Assembly: GCF_000935025.1 (NCBI RefSeq)
Contig: NZ_CP010836.1
Span: 4,821,001 to 4,885,000 of the forward strand
Reading direction: 5' to 3'
DNA from: Sphingomonas hengshuiensis
GTDB taxonomy: Bacteria > Pseudomonadota > Alphaproteobacteria > Sphingomonadales > Sphingomonadaceae
DNA length: 64,000 nucleotides
Of this stretch, positions 1-7,535 are shown one piece after another. How positions within the stretch are numbered: position 1 is the first letter of the stretch; each line of letters starts with the position of its first letter. The notes under the pieces were generated by a model. That model saw nothing but the letters and a program-made list of their open reading frames with translations, was not told the origin of the DNA and did not search any database. Made by a program: the position numbers and the translations under genes.

Positions 1-1
1 T

Positions 2-745
2 GTGTTTTTTGTCGAGGTCTACTGGGACGGCTGTCGGGGCAACGACAAGGGGATCGGGTGCTGGGGCAAGGCGCAGTCAACCGGGCCGCTGGCCGGCTTC
101 GCGCTGCGGCAGCTGTTCAATTCAGTCACGGAGGCGCGGCCACCGGTTGCCCCTCAACTGCACTGGCGCGTTCTCACCCATAGCTCGGGCGCGTTCGTTG
201 CCGGGGCGATTTTCGGGGACCCTATCGCTGCGCTTCCGCAACTCCAGGATCCGACTACCAATCGCTGGTATGCACGGTTCGCCAAGCATCGGACGAGTGA
301 TGCCGGTCCGACACGGATTCCACAGCTTGCGAACGTCAAGCTCGGCATGTTCGCACCGGCGACACCCGGCATCACATTCAGCGGCACGCAGGCGCACCGC
401 GGCGGCATTCTCACGCGAGGGCTGACAGTGATGACTGTCGTGCAGCGTGACGACAGCGCGGTGAACAAGCTCTTCATCGGATGCCAACGGTTCGGCGCGT
501 CTTGCCTTGGAGCCAAGCGAGAGCAGGTGTGCGCCCTTCAAAGCGCAGTCGCTTCGAGCGGCACGGATGCCACAGTGATAGGGTATGACTTCACGCGCCC
601 CAAAACGCTGTGGGGGAACGAGACGGACCTGCACGATTACTCCGTTTACGTGCGGCAGGCGGCCGACAAGTCCACGTTCTTCCGAGATTTCATGCTGACC
701 GGACCGCTACCGGAAGACGCCGGACTCCTGCTTGTGTGTCCGTAA
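2..745 (+). CDS. Truncated protein, possible alpha/beta-hydrolase-like C-terminal part
   Basis: The frame is open from the first bases of the window and ends at TAA 743-745, so the gene probably starts upstream and only about 247 residues are visible. I do not recognise the family with certainty. A THSSGAF segment near residue 60 resembles the nucleophile elbow (GxSxG-like) of alpha/beta hydrolases. A late LHDY segment near residue 210 could carry the catalytic histidine. No signal peptide or membrane segment is visible in this part. It is followed in the same frame by a glyoxalase-like remnant, so this end of the window may be a rearranged region. The hydrolase reading is inference. That the frame is coding is more secure, because it is long and has plausible protein composition. 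Confidence 0.6.
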   Translation: MFFVEVYWDGCRGNDKGIGCWGKAQSTGPLAGFALRQLFNSVTEARPPVAPQLHWRVLTHSSGAFVAGAIFGDPIAALPQLQDPTTNRWYARFAKHRTSDAGPTRIPQLANVKLGMFAPATPGITFSGTQAHRGGILTRGLTVMTVVQRDDSAVNKLFIGCQRFGASCLGAKREQVCALQSAVASSGTDATVIGYDFTRPKTLWGNETDLHDYSVYVRQAADKSTFFRDFMLTGPLPEDAGLLLVCP

Positions 746-799
746 CGTCCGCCTCTGCAGGGACCGTCACGAGAAGTCGGCGATGTCGGCGGGCTGCAT

Positions 800-973
800 T
801 GGGAGAAGAGAGGCCGGCGCGATGTCCTGCGCGACCAGTCCTGCAGCCCGGACGATCACCTGGCGCTGCCCGGAAACGGCGGCACCATCGACTTTACCCT
901 GGACACGCCTGAGCGGCTCGATGCCTGGCATGCCGCCGGGGTCGCCAATAGCGGGCGGGCGATCAAGGATCCG
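800..973 (+). pseudogene. Remnant of a VOC (glyoxalase-like) family protein
   Basis: In the frame of the preceding gene but after its stop codon, the translation contains LPGNGGTIDFTLDTPE followed by DAWHAAGVAN. This is typical of the second beta-alpha unit of small VOC/glyoxalase-type dioxygenase proteins. There is no start codon with a ribosome binding site in front of it. The usual C-terminal metal-binding segment after the DP residues is missing: the frame instead runs antisense into the convergent thioesterase gene. I read it as the decayed middle of a VOC gene. Family assignment is from memory of the motif, and the boundaries are approximate. Confidence 0.45.
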
Positions 974-974
974 T

Positions 975-1400
975 CTAGAGCTTCGTCTCCAGCGCCAGCA
1001 GCCGCGCCCGCACTTCCTCCGGGATCGGTACCGCCCGCCGCGCGTCCAGATCGACATGGACGCTCACCAGCTCGACCTGCGCGTGCAGCGCGCCGGTGTC
1101 GGCGTGGCACAGGTCCACGCGCATCGTCATGCTCGAATTGCCGACGCGGTCCACCCGCACCCACGCCTCGACCATGTCGTCGAAGCGTAGCGCCGCCTTG
1201 AACTCGACGGTGGCGCGGACGACGTTGAATTCGGCCTGCGTCCATATCGGGCCGAGATCGCCAAGGTCGGCCCAGCGCCAGAATTCGGTGATCCCGGCGT
1301 CCGCATATTCGAGATAGCGCGAGTTGAAGACGATCTTCTGCCCGTCGATCTCGGAATAGCGGACGCGGAATCGGGTGGAGAACCGGAACCCTTCGCGCAA
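975..1400 (-). CDS. Acyl-CoA thioesterase, hotdog fold (YbgC/FcbC type)
   Basis: About 141 residues. The N-terminal RVRYSEIDGQKIVFNSRYLEY block is the signature of 4-hydroxybenzoyl-CoA/YbgC-type hotdog thioesterases, with the aspartate of EIDG in the catalytic position and the substrate-facing helix following. These enzymes hydrolyse acyl-CoA thioesters in the cytoplasm. The gene lies directly downstream of the alaC-type aminotransferase on the same strand. No ATG is available: a TTG at 1398-1400, just inside the aminotransferase stop region and preceded by an AGG-rich stretch, is the likely start, and a CTG six bases earlier is possible. Tight coupling suggests one transcript with the aminotransferase. 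The physiological substrate cannot be read from the sequence. Confidence 0.85.
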   Translation of the reverse strand: MREGFRFSTRFRVRYSEIDGQKIVFNSRYLEYADAGITEFWRWADLGDLGPIWTQAEFNVVRATVEFKAALRFDDMVEAWVRVDRVGNSSMTMRVDLCHADTGALHAQVELVSVHVDLDARRAVPIPEEVRARLLALETKL

Positions 1401-1402
1401 GC

Positions 1403-2611
1403 TCAGCCTGCCTTTGCGCTCGGCGTGTTGACGCCCATCGACTGGAGGTATTTGCGGACGTTGCGCGCGGCCTGGCGGAGGCGCTGTTCGTTCTCGACCA
1501 TCGCGATGCGCACGAACCCCTCGCCATTTTCGCCATAGCCGACGCCGGGGGCGACCGCGACCTTGGCCTCGGTCAGCAATTGCTTCGAGAATTCGAGGCT
1601 GCCGAGATGCGCGAGCGCAGGCGGCAGCGGCGCCCAGGCGAACATGCTGGCGGGCGGGGCGGGGATGTCCCACCCAGCGCGGGCGAAGCTTTCGACCAGC
1701 ACGTCGCGGCGCTTGTGGTAGAGCTGGCGGTTGCGCTCGACAATGTCCTGCGGGCCGTTGAGCGCGGCGCAGGCGGCGGCCTGGATCGGGGTGAAGGCGC
1801 CGTAATCGAGGTACGACTTCACCCGCGTCATCGCCGCGATCAGCTTGGCATTGCCGACTGCGAAGCCCATCCGCCATCCGGCCATCGAATAGGTCTTGGA
1901 CAGCGACGTGAATTCGATCGCGACGTCCTTCGCGCCCTTGACCTGGAGGATCGAGACGGTCGGCTTGCCGTCGAAATACAGCTCCGAATAAGCGAGGTCG
2001 GAGAGGATCCACACCTTGTTCTCACGCGCCCACGCCACCAGCCGCTCGTAAAAGGCGAGGTCCACCGTCTCCGCCGTCGGGTTCGACGGGTAGTTGACCA
2101 CCAGCACGCTGGGGCGCGGCACGGTGAAGTTCATCGCGCGCTCGAGGCTCTCGAAATAATGCTCGTCGGGCGTGGTCGGCACTGCGCGGATCGTCGCGCC
2201 CGCGATGATGAAGCCGAAGGTGTGGATCGGATAGCTGGGGTTGGGCGCGAGCACGACGTCGCCGGGCGCAGTGATCGCGGTGGCGAGGCTGGCCAGCCCC
2301 TCCTTCGATCCCATCGTCACGACGACTTCGGTCTCGGGATCGACATCGACGCCGAAGCGACGGCCATAATAATTGGCCTGGGCGCGGCGCAGCCCGGGAA
2401 TCCCCTTGGACTGCGAATAGCCATGGGCATCGGGCTTGCGCGCGACTTCGCACAGTTTCTCGATCACATGGTCGGGCGGCGGCAGGTCGGGATTGCCCAT
2501 GCCGAGGTCGATAATGTCCTCACCCGCCGCGCGCGCCGCTGCCCGCATCGCATTGACTTCGGCGATGATATAGGGGGGCAAGCGCTTGATGCGGTAGAAG
2601 TCTTCGGACAT
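1403..2611 (-). CDS. alaC: Class I aminotransferase, alanine transaminase AlaC type
   Basis: 402 residues, the normal length for this fold-type I PLP enzyme. It is similar along its whole length to E. coli AlaC as I remember that sequence: KRLPPYI at the N-terminus, the GYS(x)SKGIPGLRRA block, PNPSYPIH near residue 124, NYPSNPTA near 173, and the PLP-binding SLSKTYSMAGWR with Lys239. It transfers amino groups between alanine or related amino acids and 2-oxoglutarate in the cytoplasm. Annotation pipelines often call such proteins LL-diaminopimelate aminotransferase, which is the main alternative. A GAGGA stretch sits immediately before the ATG. The gene is divergent from phaC and appears to lead an operon with the thioesterase behind it. 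Confidence 0.9.
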   Translation of the reverse strand: MSEDFYRIKRLPPYIIAEVNAMRAAARAAGEDIIDLGMGNPDLPPPDHVIEKLCEVARKPDAHGYSQSKGIPGLRRAQANYYGRRFGVDVDPETEVVVTMGSKEGLASLATAITAPGDVVLAPNPSYPIHTFGFIIAGATIRAVPTTPDEHYFESLERAMNFTVPRPSVLVVNYPSNPTAETVDLAFYERLVAWARENKVWILSDLAYSELYFDGKPTVSILQVKGAKDVAIEFTSLSKTYSMAGWRMGFAVGNAKLIAAMTRVKSYLDYGAFTPIQAAACAALNGPQDIVERNRQLYHKRRDVLVESFARAGWDIPAPPASMFAWAPLPPALAHLGSLEFSKQLLTEAKVAVAPGVGYGENGEGFVRIAMVENEQRLRQAARNVRKYLQSMGVNTPSAKAG

Positions 2612-2738
2612 TTCCTCGGCTTTCGGGGGTTTGAATGCGGCACCAGGCGTGCCGTGCGCGGGTTTCTACGCGATAAGTGCGGCTGCGGGAATGACGAGTT
2701 GCACAGGGCGCGCTAAAGCGGTGCCTGGAGAGGGACAC

Positions 2739-4490
2739 ATGGCCGAAACCGCGACGCCGACAATGGAAACCCCGGCACTGCCCAGCCTGGAGGATCTCCA
2801 GCACTGGACCTGGGTATTGGGCCGTGCGCAGCAGCTGATGCTCGAGCACGGGATGGACGTCGTCGAGCACGTTCCCGCCGCGCCGCCGTTCGGCGCGATG
2901 CTCGATCCGACCGCCGCGATGCGCGCGACTGCGGGCTTCTGGGCCGACACGATGCAGCTGTGGCAGCGCTTCGTCGACCCCGCGCATGCCGCACCGTTCG
3001 AGGAAACCCCCGAACAGGCGCGCGATAAGCGCTTCAAGGCGCCGCAATGGCGCGAACAGCCGCTGTTCGACTTTATCCGCCAGAGCTATTTCGTGATCGC
3101 GGACCATATGCTGAAGGGCGTCGACGCGCTCGAAGGCGTCGATCCGCGGCAGAAGGAGCAGATCCGCTTTGCGACCCAGGGCGTGATCGACGCGATCAGC
3201 CCGACCAATTTCCCCGCGACCAACCCGGTGGTGCTCGAACGCATCATCGAGACCAAGGGCGAGAGCCTGATCAAGGGGCTCCAGCACATGCTGGCCGATA
3301 TGCAAAAGGGCCAGATGACGCAGACCGCCGAGGGCGCGTTCGAGCTGGGCCGCAATCTGGCGATGACGCCGGGGAAGGTCGTCAAGCGTACGCCGCTGTA
3401 TGAGCTGATCCAGTACGCCCCGGCGACCGAGAGCGTGTACAAGACGCCGCTGGTGATTTTCCCGCCCTGGATCAATCGCTTCTACATCCTCGACCTGACC
3501 CCCGAGAAAAGCTTCATCCGCTGGGCGGTGGCGCAGGGGATGACGGTGTTCGTGGTGTCGTGGAAATCGGCCGACGCGTCGATGAAGGACGTGGTGTGGG
3601 ACGATTATGTCGAGCGCGGCCAGATCGACGCGATCGATACCGTACGCGAGTTGCTGGATGTGGAGAGCGTCCACGCCATCGGCTATTGCGTCGCGGGGAC
3701 GACGCTGGCGGCGACGCTGGCGGTGCTCGCGGCGGGGGGGCAGGCCGATCGGGTGAAGAGCGCGACCTTCTTCACCGCGCAGGTCGATTTCTCCGAAGCC
3801 GGGGACCTGCGCGTCTTCATCGACGACGACCAGCTTGCGATGATCCGCAGCCTGGGGGCGGAGGGGTTCCTCGACGGGCGCTATATGGCGGCGACGTTCA
3901 ACCTGCTGCGCGGGCGCGACCTGATCTGGAACTATGTCACCCAGAATTACCTGATGGGGCAGGATTATGCGCCGTTCGACTTGCTCCACTGGAATTCGGA
4001 CGTCACCAACTTGCCCTCGGCATGGCATCTCAGCTACCTGACCGACCTGTACCGCGACAACAAGCTGATCGTGCCCGGCGCGCTGGCGATCGGGGGCACG
4101 CCGATCGACCTGACCAAGGTCGCGACGCCGGTGTATATCCAGGCGGGGCGCGAGGACCATATCGCGCCGCCGAACAGCGTGTGGAAGATCACGCACTATT
4201 TCCAGGGGCCGCTCAAATTCGTGCTCGCGGGATCAGGGCATATTGCGGGCGTCGTCAATCCGCCTGCCTCCGGGAAATACCAGTATTGGACCAACGGCGA
4301 AAAGGTGGGAACGCTGGCGGAGTTCATCGCCGGCGCGACCGAGACCAAGGGAAGCTGGTGGCCCGACTGGGCTGCGTGGATCGACTCGATCGACGCGGAA
4401 AAGGTGGATGCAAAAGATGCACGCGTCCCCGGTAAGGGGCGGCTGAAACCGATTGCGGATGCGCCTGGAACCTATGTAACTACAAGGTAA
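2739..4490 (+). CDS. phaC: Class I poly(3-hydroxyalkanoate) synthase
   Basis: 583 residues from the ATG at 2739, which is preceded by a GGAGAGGG ribosome binding site. The frame is open further upstream, but only this start has a good site. The enzyme polymerises 3-hydroxyacyl-CoA into PHA at the granule surface. The lipase-like box IGYCVAGTTL holds the nucleophile Cys317. The other triad residues are visible as Asp473 (GREDHIAPP) and His501 (GSGHIAGV), matching the spacing of the Cupriavidus enzyme. The PhaC N-terminal domain with RFKAPQW (residues 98-104) and the FPPWINRFYILDL block are present. A phasin follows on the same strand, and acetoacetyl-CoA reductase lies at 16 kb. The usual phaR neighbour is absent. 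Confidence 0.97.
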   Translation: MAETATPTMETPALPSLEDLQHWTWVLGRAQQLMLEHGMDVVEHVPAAPPFGAMLDPTAAMRATAGFWADTMQLWQRFVDPAHAAPFEETPEQARDKRFKAPQWREQPLFDFIRQSYFVIADHMLKGVDALEGVDPRQKEQIRFATQGVIDAISPTNFPATNPVVLERIIETKGESLIKGLQHMLADMQKGQMTQTAEGAFELGRNLAMTPGKVVKRTPLYELIQYAPATESVYKTPLVIFPPWINRFYILDLTPEKSFIRWAVAQGMTVFVVSWKSADASMKDVVWDDYVERGQIDAIDTVRELLDVESVHAIGYCVAGTTLAATLAVLAAGGQADRVKSATFFTAQVDFSEAGDLRVFIDDDQLAMIRSLGAEGFLDGRYMAATFNLLRGRDLIWNYVTQNYLMGQDYAPFDLLHWNSDVTNLPSAWHLSYLTDLYRDNKLIVPGALAIGGTPIDLTKVATPVYIQAGREDHIAPPNSVWKITHYFQGPLKFVLAGSGHIAGVVNPPASGKYQYWTNGEKVGTLAEFIAGATETKGSWWPDWAAWIDSIDAEKVDAKDARVPGKGRLKPIADAPGTYVTTR

Positions 4491-4518
4491 TCCAAGGGAA
4501 TTTCCCCCACACTGTAAT

Positions 4519-4539
4519 TTTTTGTGCACTGCACAAAAA
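4519..4539. promoter_or_regulatory. Perfect inverted repeat, candidate PhaR-type operator (site A)
   Basis: Two 10-base arms (TTTTTGTGCA and its complement) flank a single base. The core TGCACTGCACAA fits the TGC-N3-GCA pattern that I recall for alphaproteobacterial PhaR regulators. It lies 68 bases before the phasin start codon, where a promoter would be expected. Binding by PhaR is inference. Confidence 0.55.
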
Positions 4540-4570
4540 GCACTTGCGTCCGACGCAATGGCCTCTTAGA

Positions 4571-4585
4571 TGCTGCATTGCAGCA
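4571..4585. promoter_or_regulatory. Perfect inverted repeat, candidate PhaR-type operator (site B)
   Basis: TGCTGCA and its complement are separated by one base, 21 bases before the phasin ATG and probably within the 5' untranslated region. The core TGCATTGCAGCA has the same TGC-N3-GCA layout as site A. Repressor binding between promoter and start codon fits the usual autoregulated control of phasins by PhaR, but it has not been shown here. Confidence 0.55.
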
Positions 4586-4606
4586 ACTAGTCAGGGGACC
4601 GAGTAC

Positions 4607-5362
4607 ATGGCCACCAACGGACCGAAGACCGGCGCGCCCAAGCCCGCCGCTCCGAAGCCTGCGGCGCGCGCCACGAAGCCGGCCGCGCCCAAGGCGAAAG
4701 CTGTTGCCGCCGAGGTTGAGAAGCCCGCGCCGAAGCCGAAGGTCGAGGCAATCGCCCCGGCCCCGGTCGTCGAGCCGGTCCCGGCCCTGGAGGCAGCGTC
4801 GCAGGAAGCAGTGAAAACCGTCAAAGCCGTGGCCGAGCCCGTCGTCAGCGCCGCCGCGGAAATCGCACCCATGCCCGCCGCCGCCGTCGAAGCGGTTGCC
4901 GAGCCCGTCCTGAAGGAGACCCGGATCATGGAAACCATCGAAAACACCACCGCCAAGGCGCAGGCTTTCTTCGCCGATTTCAACGACCGCACCAAGGCTG
5001 CCGTCGAAAAGTCGACCAAGCTGGTCGAAGAAGCCAATGAGTTCGCCAAGGGCAATCTCGAAGCCGTCGTCGAATCGGGCCGCATCACTGCCAAGGGCCT
5101 CGAAGCATTCGGCCAGGAAGCTGCCGAGTATAGCCGCAAGCAGTTCGAGCACGCCACCGCCGTCATGAAGACGCTCGCGACCGTCAAGTCGCCGACCGAA
5201 TTCTTCAAGCTCCAGAGCGACTTCGTTCGCGGCGCGTTCGACTCCTATGTCGCCGAAGCGTCGAAGAACACCGAAGCGATGATGAAGCTTGCCGGCGACG
5301 CCGCGCAGCCGCTGTCGAACCGCATCGCGATCGCCGCCGAAAAGGCAAAGATCGCCGCCTGA
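4607..5362 (+). CDS. phaP: Phasin family protein
   Basis: 251 residues from the ATG at 4607. Residues 1-105 are a low-complexity Ala/Pro/Lys-rich region resembling the histone-like tails of some phasins. The C-terminal 145 residues are a helical phasin_2-type domain with [32 protein letters not shown] and [20 protein letters not shown]. Phasins coat PHA granules and control their size and number. The position just after phaC and the two TGC-N3-GCA palindromes upstream support the assignment. A strong intrinsic terminator closes the unit. The long basic N-terminal extension suggests contact with DNA as well as granules, which is inference. Confidence 0.92.
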   Translation: MATNGPKTGAPKPAAPKPAARATKPAAPKAKAVAAEVEKPAPKPKVEAIAPAPVVEPVPALEAASQEAVKTVKAVAEPVVSAAAEIAPMPAAAVEAVAEPVLKETRIMETIENTTAKAQAFFADFNDRTKAAVEKSTKLVEEANEFAKGNLEAVVESGRITAKGLEAFGQEAAEYSRKQFEHATAVMKTLATVKSPTEFFKLQSDFVRGAFDSYVAEASKNTEAMMKLAGDAAQPLSNRIAIAAEKAKIAA

Positions 5363-5384
5363 GTATTCAGGCGCGAACATCGAA

Positions 5385-5415
5385 GGGGCGGCCGCTCGCG
5401 TGGCCGCCCCTTTTT
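5385..5415 (+). terminator. Rho-independent terminator after the phasin gene
   Basis: A 9-base-pair GC-only stem (GGGGCGGCC with its complement) and an 8-base loop are followed by five T residues, 22 bases after the phasin stop codon. Confidence 0.9.
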
Positions 5416-5495
5416 GCATGCCGGGCCGCTCTACACGTTTTGGACGCGTCGCCGCCCTTGCCTCCAGGCCGCGGACGCCATATTTTCAGGACGTG

Positions 5496-5858
5496 ATGGC
5501 CGACACCCCCAATCCGATGACCCGCATGGCCGACAAGCGCGAAGGCGACGACGACGGGCGCGACCCCTCGGTCGGCCTGGCGACGCGCACCCGCACGCGC
5601 ACGAAGAAGCCGACGCCGTATCGCGTGCTGATGCTCAACGACGATTACACGCCGATGGAATTCGTCGTGCTCGTCCTCCAGCGCTTCTTCCGGATGAACA
5701 TGGAGGAGGCGACTCGCGTGATGCTCGCGGTGCACCAGCGTGGCGTAGGGGTGTGCGGGGTGTTCAGCTATGAGGTTGCCGAGACCAAGGTGGGGCAGGT
5801 GATCGAGTTCGCGCGGCAGAACCAGCACCCGCTGCAATGTACGCTGGAGAAGGCTTGA
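5496..5858 (+). CDS. clpS: ATP-dependent Clp protease adaptor ClpS
   Basis: 120 residues from the ATG at 5496; a GTG one codon earlier is possible. After an acidic and basic N-terminal tail, the domain shows [18 protein letters not shown], the substrate-binding face of ClpS, then [21 protein letters not shown] and the C-terminal LQCTLEK. ClpS delivers N-degron substrates to ClpAP. clpA is not in the window: the gene that would normally follow has been separated by the IS insertions starting 60 bases downstream, or the order differs in this organism. Confidence 0.95.
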   Translation: MADTPNPMTRMADKREGDDDGRDPSVGLATRTRTRTKKPTPYRVLMLNDDYTPMEFVVLVLQRFFRMNMEEATRVMLAVHQRGVGVCGVFSYEVAETKVGQVIEFARQNQHPLQCTLEKA

Positions 5859-5921
5859 GGGCGGTTGTTGGGTTGTGGACCGGTAGCGCCTTCCGGAAGA
5901 CGGTCCGCAAGCGGTCTTTCC

Positions 5922-5939
5922 GATCCTCACCCGCCAGGG
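5922..5939 (+). repeat. Left 18-bp inverted repeat of IS-A
   Basis: GATCCTCACCCGCCAGGG, an exact inverted match to 7237-7254. Confidence 0.85.
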
Positions 5940-5948
5940 AGCGGCAGG

Positions 5949-5992
5949 TTGGATTGCCCCCGGCAATCCAAGATCATGCCGGGGGCATGATC
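5949..5992 (+). other. Two back-to-back perfect hairpins
   Basis: The first hairpin has 10-base arms (TTGGATTGCC and its complement) with a 3-base loop at 5949-5971. The second has 9-base arms (GATCATGCC and its complement) with a 3-base loop at 5972-5992. They abut with no spacer and sit just inside the left repeat of IS-A. Confidence 0.85.
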
Positions 5993-6110
5993 GACCTGTC
6001 GCTGTTGTAGGCGCAGCCTGACGGTGGGGGCGGAAGCGCATCGCTCCGTGCCAGCGTCCTCCCCCTTGTATCTGGACGAGCACGGCTCGTTTCTGCTGGA
6101 AGCGACTGAG

Positions 6111-6140
6111 CGCCGGTGTGGGTGGCCACCCACACCGGCG
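6111..6140. repeat. 30-bp perfect palindrome inside the left end of IS-A
   Basis: Two 15-base arms (CGCCGGTGTGGGTGG and its complement) meet without any spacer. No start codon or promoter motif overlaps it. It could form a cruciform, a hairpin in a guide RNA, or a dimer-binding site. Confidence 0.9.
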
Positions 6141-6266
6141 TGGCGGCGATGTCGCCCGTTCCCCCTCAGGTGCTCACCCGCGTCGGAGCCAGGGATCATC
6201 GCCGTTGTCACGCACGACCGAACAGTCGGTTGATTCTCAATCGCACAGACAAGTCAGGTTACCGTG

Positions 6267-7196
6267 ATGCGCAACCTTTGTGGAGTGGATGTTTCCAAAG
6301 CCTGGCTCGATAGCTGGTCCGCCGGACGATATCAGCGTTTCGCCAACACGGCAGAAGGCGTCGCGCAACTGCTCGCCTTCTGCCGCGAACACAGTGTCGA
6401 ACTGGTCGTGATGGAGGCGTCGGGAGGTGTTGAGCAAGCGGCCTTCCTGGCGCTGTGGAAGCAGGGTCAGCCCTGCGCCATCGCCAACCCCAGGGCCGTT
6501 CGCAGCTTCGCCGACGCCATGGGTAATCTGGAGAAGACAGATCGCATCGATGCCGAGATGATCGCCGGTTATGCCGATGCCAGACAGCTGGTCGCCACGC
6601 CTCCGCCGTCTGAGGATCAGCGCCGGCTGACGGCACTTACGGCCAGATTGCGCCAGGTTACCGCCGATCTCTCGGTCCAGAAGCAGCGGCTGCACAGCAC
6701 CAGTGAGCCCACCGCATTGGCGAGCCTGAAGGAGGCGATTGCCTTTTTCAACCGCCAGACCAAGGCGCTTGCGGCCGAGATCGCGGCGCTGATCACCGCC
6801 GATCCGCTCTGGGCCGAACTCGACAAGACCATTCGTTCGATCAAGGGCCTTGCCGACAGAACCGTTGCCGTCCTGCTCGCCGACCTGCCGGAACTCGGCA
6901 CCCTCTCGAACAAGGCAATCGCCAAGCTCGCGGGCCTTGCTCCCCTCGCCAACGACAGCGGACAGCGCAATGGCCGGCGCCGCGTTCGGGGCGGAAGGCC
7001 TTCCGTCCGATCGATCCTCTACCTCGTCGCCGACGTCGCCAGAAAATACGACGACGATCTCGCCAGCTTCCGCGACCGGCTGCTCGCACAGGGCAAGGCG
7101 AAGATGGTCGTCCGCATCGCTCTCGCACGAAAATTACTCGTCAGGCTCAACGCAAAAGCCCGCGATGCACGCGAGCAAATGGCCCATGCCCTTTGA
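6267..7196 (+). CDS. IS110-family transposase (DEDD recombinase)
   Basis: 309 residues from the ATG at 6267; a GTG one codon earlier is an alternative. The N-terminal RuvC-like DEDD domain starts GVDVSKAWLD (Asp8), with the acidic residue in VVMEASGG (Glu50) and the KTDRIDAEM segment carrying Asp92 and Asp95. The C-terminal Transposase_20 domain has IKGLADRTVAVLLADLPEL, then LAPLANDSGQ with the conserved serine (Ser231), and an arginine-rich stretch. IS110 enzymes join DNA through a Holliday-junction-like route guided by an RNA from the element's own end. The frame is intact and full length, so the element may be active. Its base composition is close to its neighbours. Confidence 0.93.
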   Translation: MRNLCGVDVSKAWLDSWSAGRYQRFANTAEGVAQLLAFCREHSVELVVMEASGGVEQAAFLALWKQGQPCAIANPRAVRSFADAMGNLEKTDRIDAEMIAGYADARQLVATPPPSEDQRRLTALTARLRQVTADLSVQKQRLHSTSEPTALASLKEAIAFFNRQTKALAAEIAALITADPLWAELDKTIRSIKGLADRTVAVLLADLPELGTLSNKAIAKLAGLAPLANDSGQRNGRRRVRGGRPSVRSILYLVADVARKYDDDLASFRDRLLAQGKAKMVVRIALARKLLVRLNAKARDAREQMAHAL

Positions 7197-7236
7197 CAAA
7201 CCAGATAGTCGCTCCGACGCCTTCGGCGCCACCTCC

Positions 7237-7254
7237 CCCTGGCGGGTGAGGATC
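7237..7254 (-). repeat. Right 18-bp inverted repeat of IS-A, within a longer REP-like sequence
   Basis: Exact inverted copy of 5922-5939. Read on the minus strand, it continues through GGGGGAGGTGGCGCC and a small GC hairpin back to about 7212, close to the transposase stop codon. That longer unit looks like an independent sphingomonad intergenic palindrome. Confidence 0.75.
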
Positions 7255-7280
7255 ACGTAACGGCAACTTCCGCCCCATGT

Positions 7281-7294
7281 GTGGACGGCTCTCC
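7281..7294 (+). repeat. 14-bp subterminal inverted repeat of IS-B (end behind the gene)
   Basis: GTGGACGGCTCTCC, an exact inverted match to 8613-8626. Confidence 0.85.
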
Positions 7295-7535
7295 GTTGGC
7301 AAGGGTTTGCGAGCGGATGCACTTGGTGGTCGGTGCGGCCATGTGTCCGGCCTTTGATGCGGCTGTCGTTGCCGCTGGCCATAATGCCTTCCGCGGACCG
7401 GATCCCTGATCAATTGCTCGCACTCGGGGTGCGGGGGCGTAGTAGGGTGGTCTGATCCGGCGGTGTCGACCGGCTTTCGTGCAATAGCTCCTTTGCCCTT
7501 TCCAACCTCGCAGCGCAGCCTTCAGCCGCGCAGTC
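7295..7535 (-). ncRNA. Possible bridge RNA region of IS-B
   Basis: Non-coding stretch behind the transposase stop codon and inside the subterminal repeat. IS1111-group elements are reported to encode their guide RNA here. I see GC-rich partial stems but did not fold it, so only position and length support this call. Together with the bases up to 7196, it accounts for the gene-free stretch of about 340 bases. Confidence 0.3.

Larger units (their letters stand above)
5940..6266 (+). ncRNA. Possible IS110 bridge RNA region at the left end of IS-A
   Basis: This non-coding stretch of about 330 bases before the recombinase contains two adjacent perfect hairpins and a 30-base palindrome. IS110-group elements are known to transcribe a structured guide RNA from this position, with loops complementary to the donor and the target. 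Placement and structure fit. The exact RNA ends and the guide loops cannot be set by eye. No other gene is visible in this stretch. Confidence 0.4.
5922..7254 (+). mobile_element. IS110-family insertion sequence (IS-A), bounded by 18-bp inverted repeats
   Basis: The element holds one recombinase gene with about 330 bases of non-coding DNA in front and only about 58 behind. Perfect 18-base inverted repeats lie at 5922-5939 and 7237-7254. Long 5' non-coding DNA is typical of the IS110 group, where the left end encodes the guide (bridge) RNA. The group usually lacks terminal inverted repeats. The right copy continues into a longer GC-rich palindromic sequence of the type seen between sphingomonad genes, so the repeats may be chromosomal REP-like targets rather than true ends. 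Exact termini are therefore uncertain. Confidence 0.7.

Noticed and set aside
2700..5500. A phaR regulator gene beside phaC
   Set aside because: No frame here carries the PhaR DNA-binding or PHB-accumulation domain; the regulator must lie outside the window if it exists.
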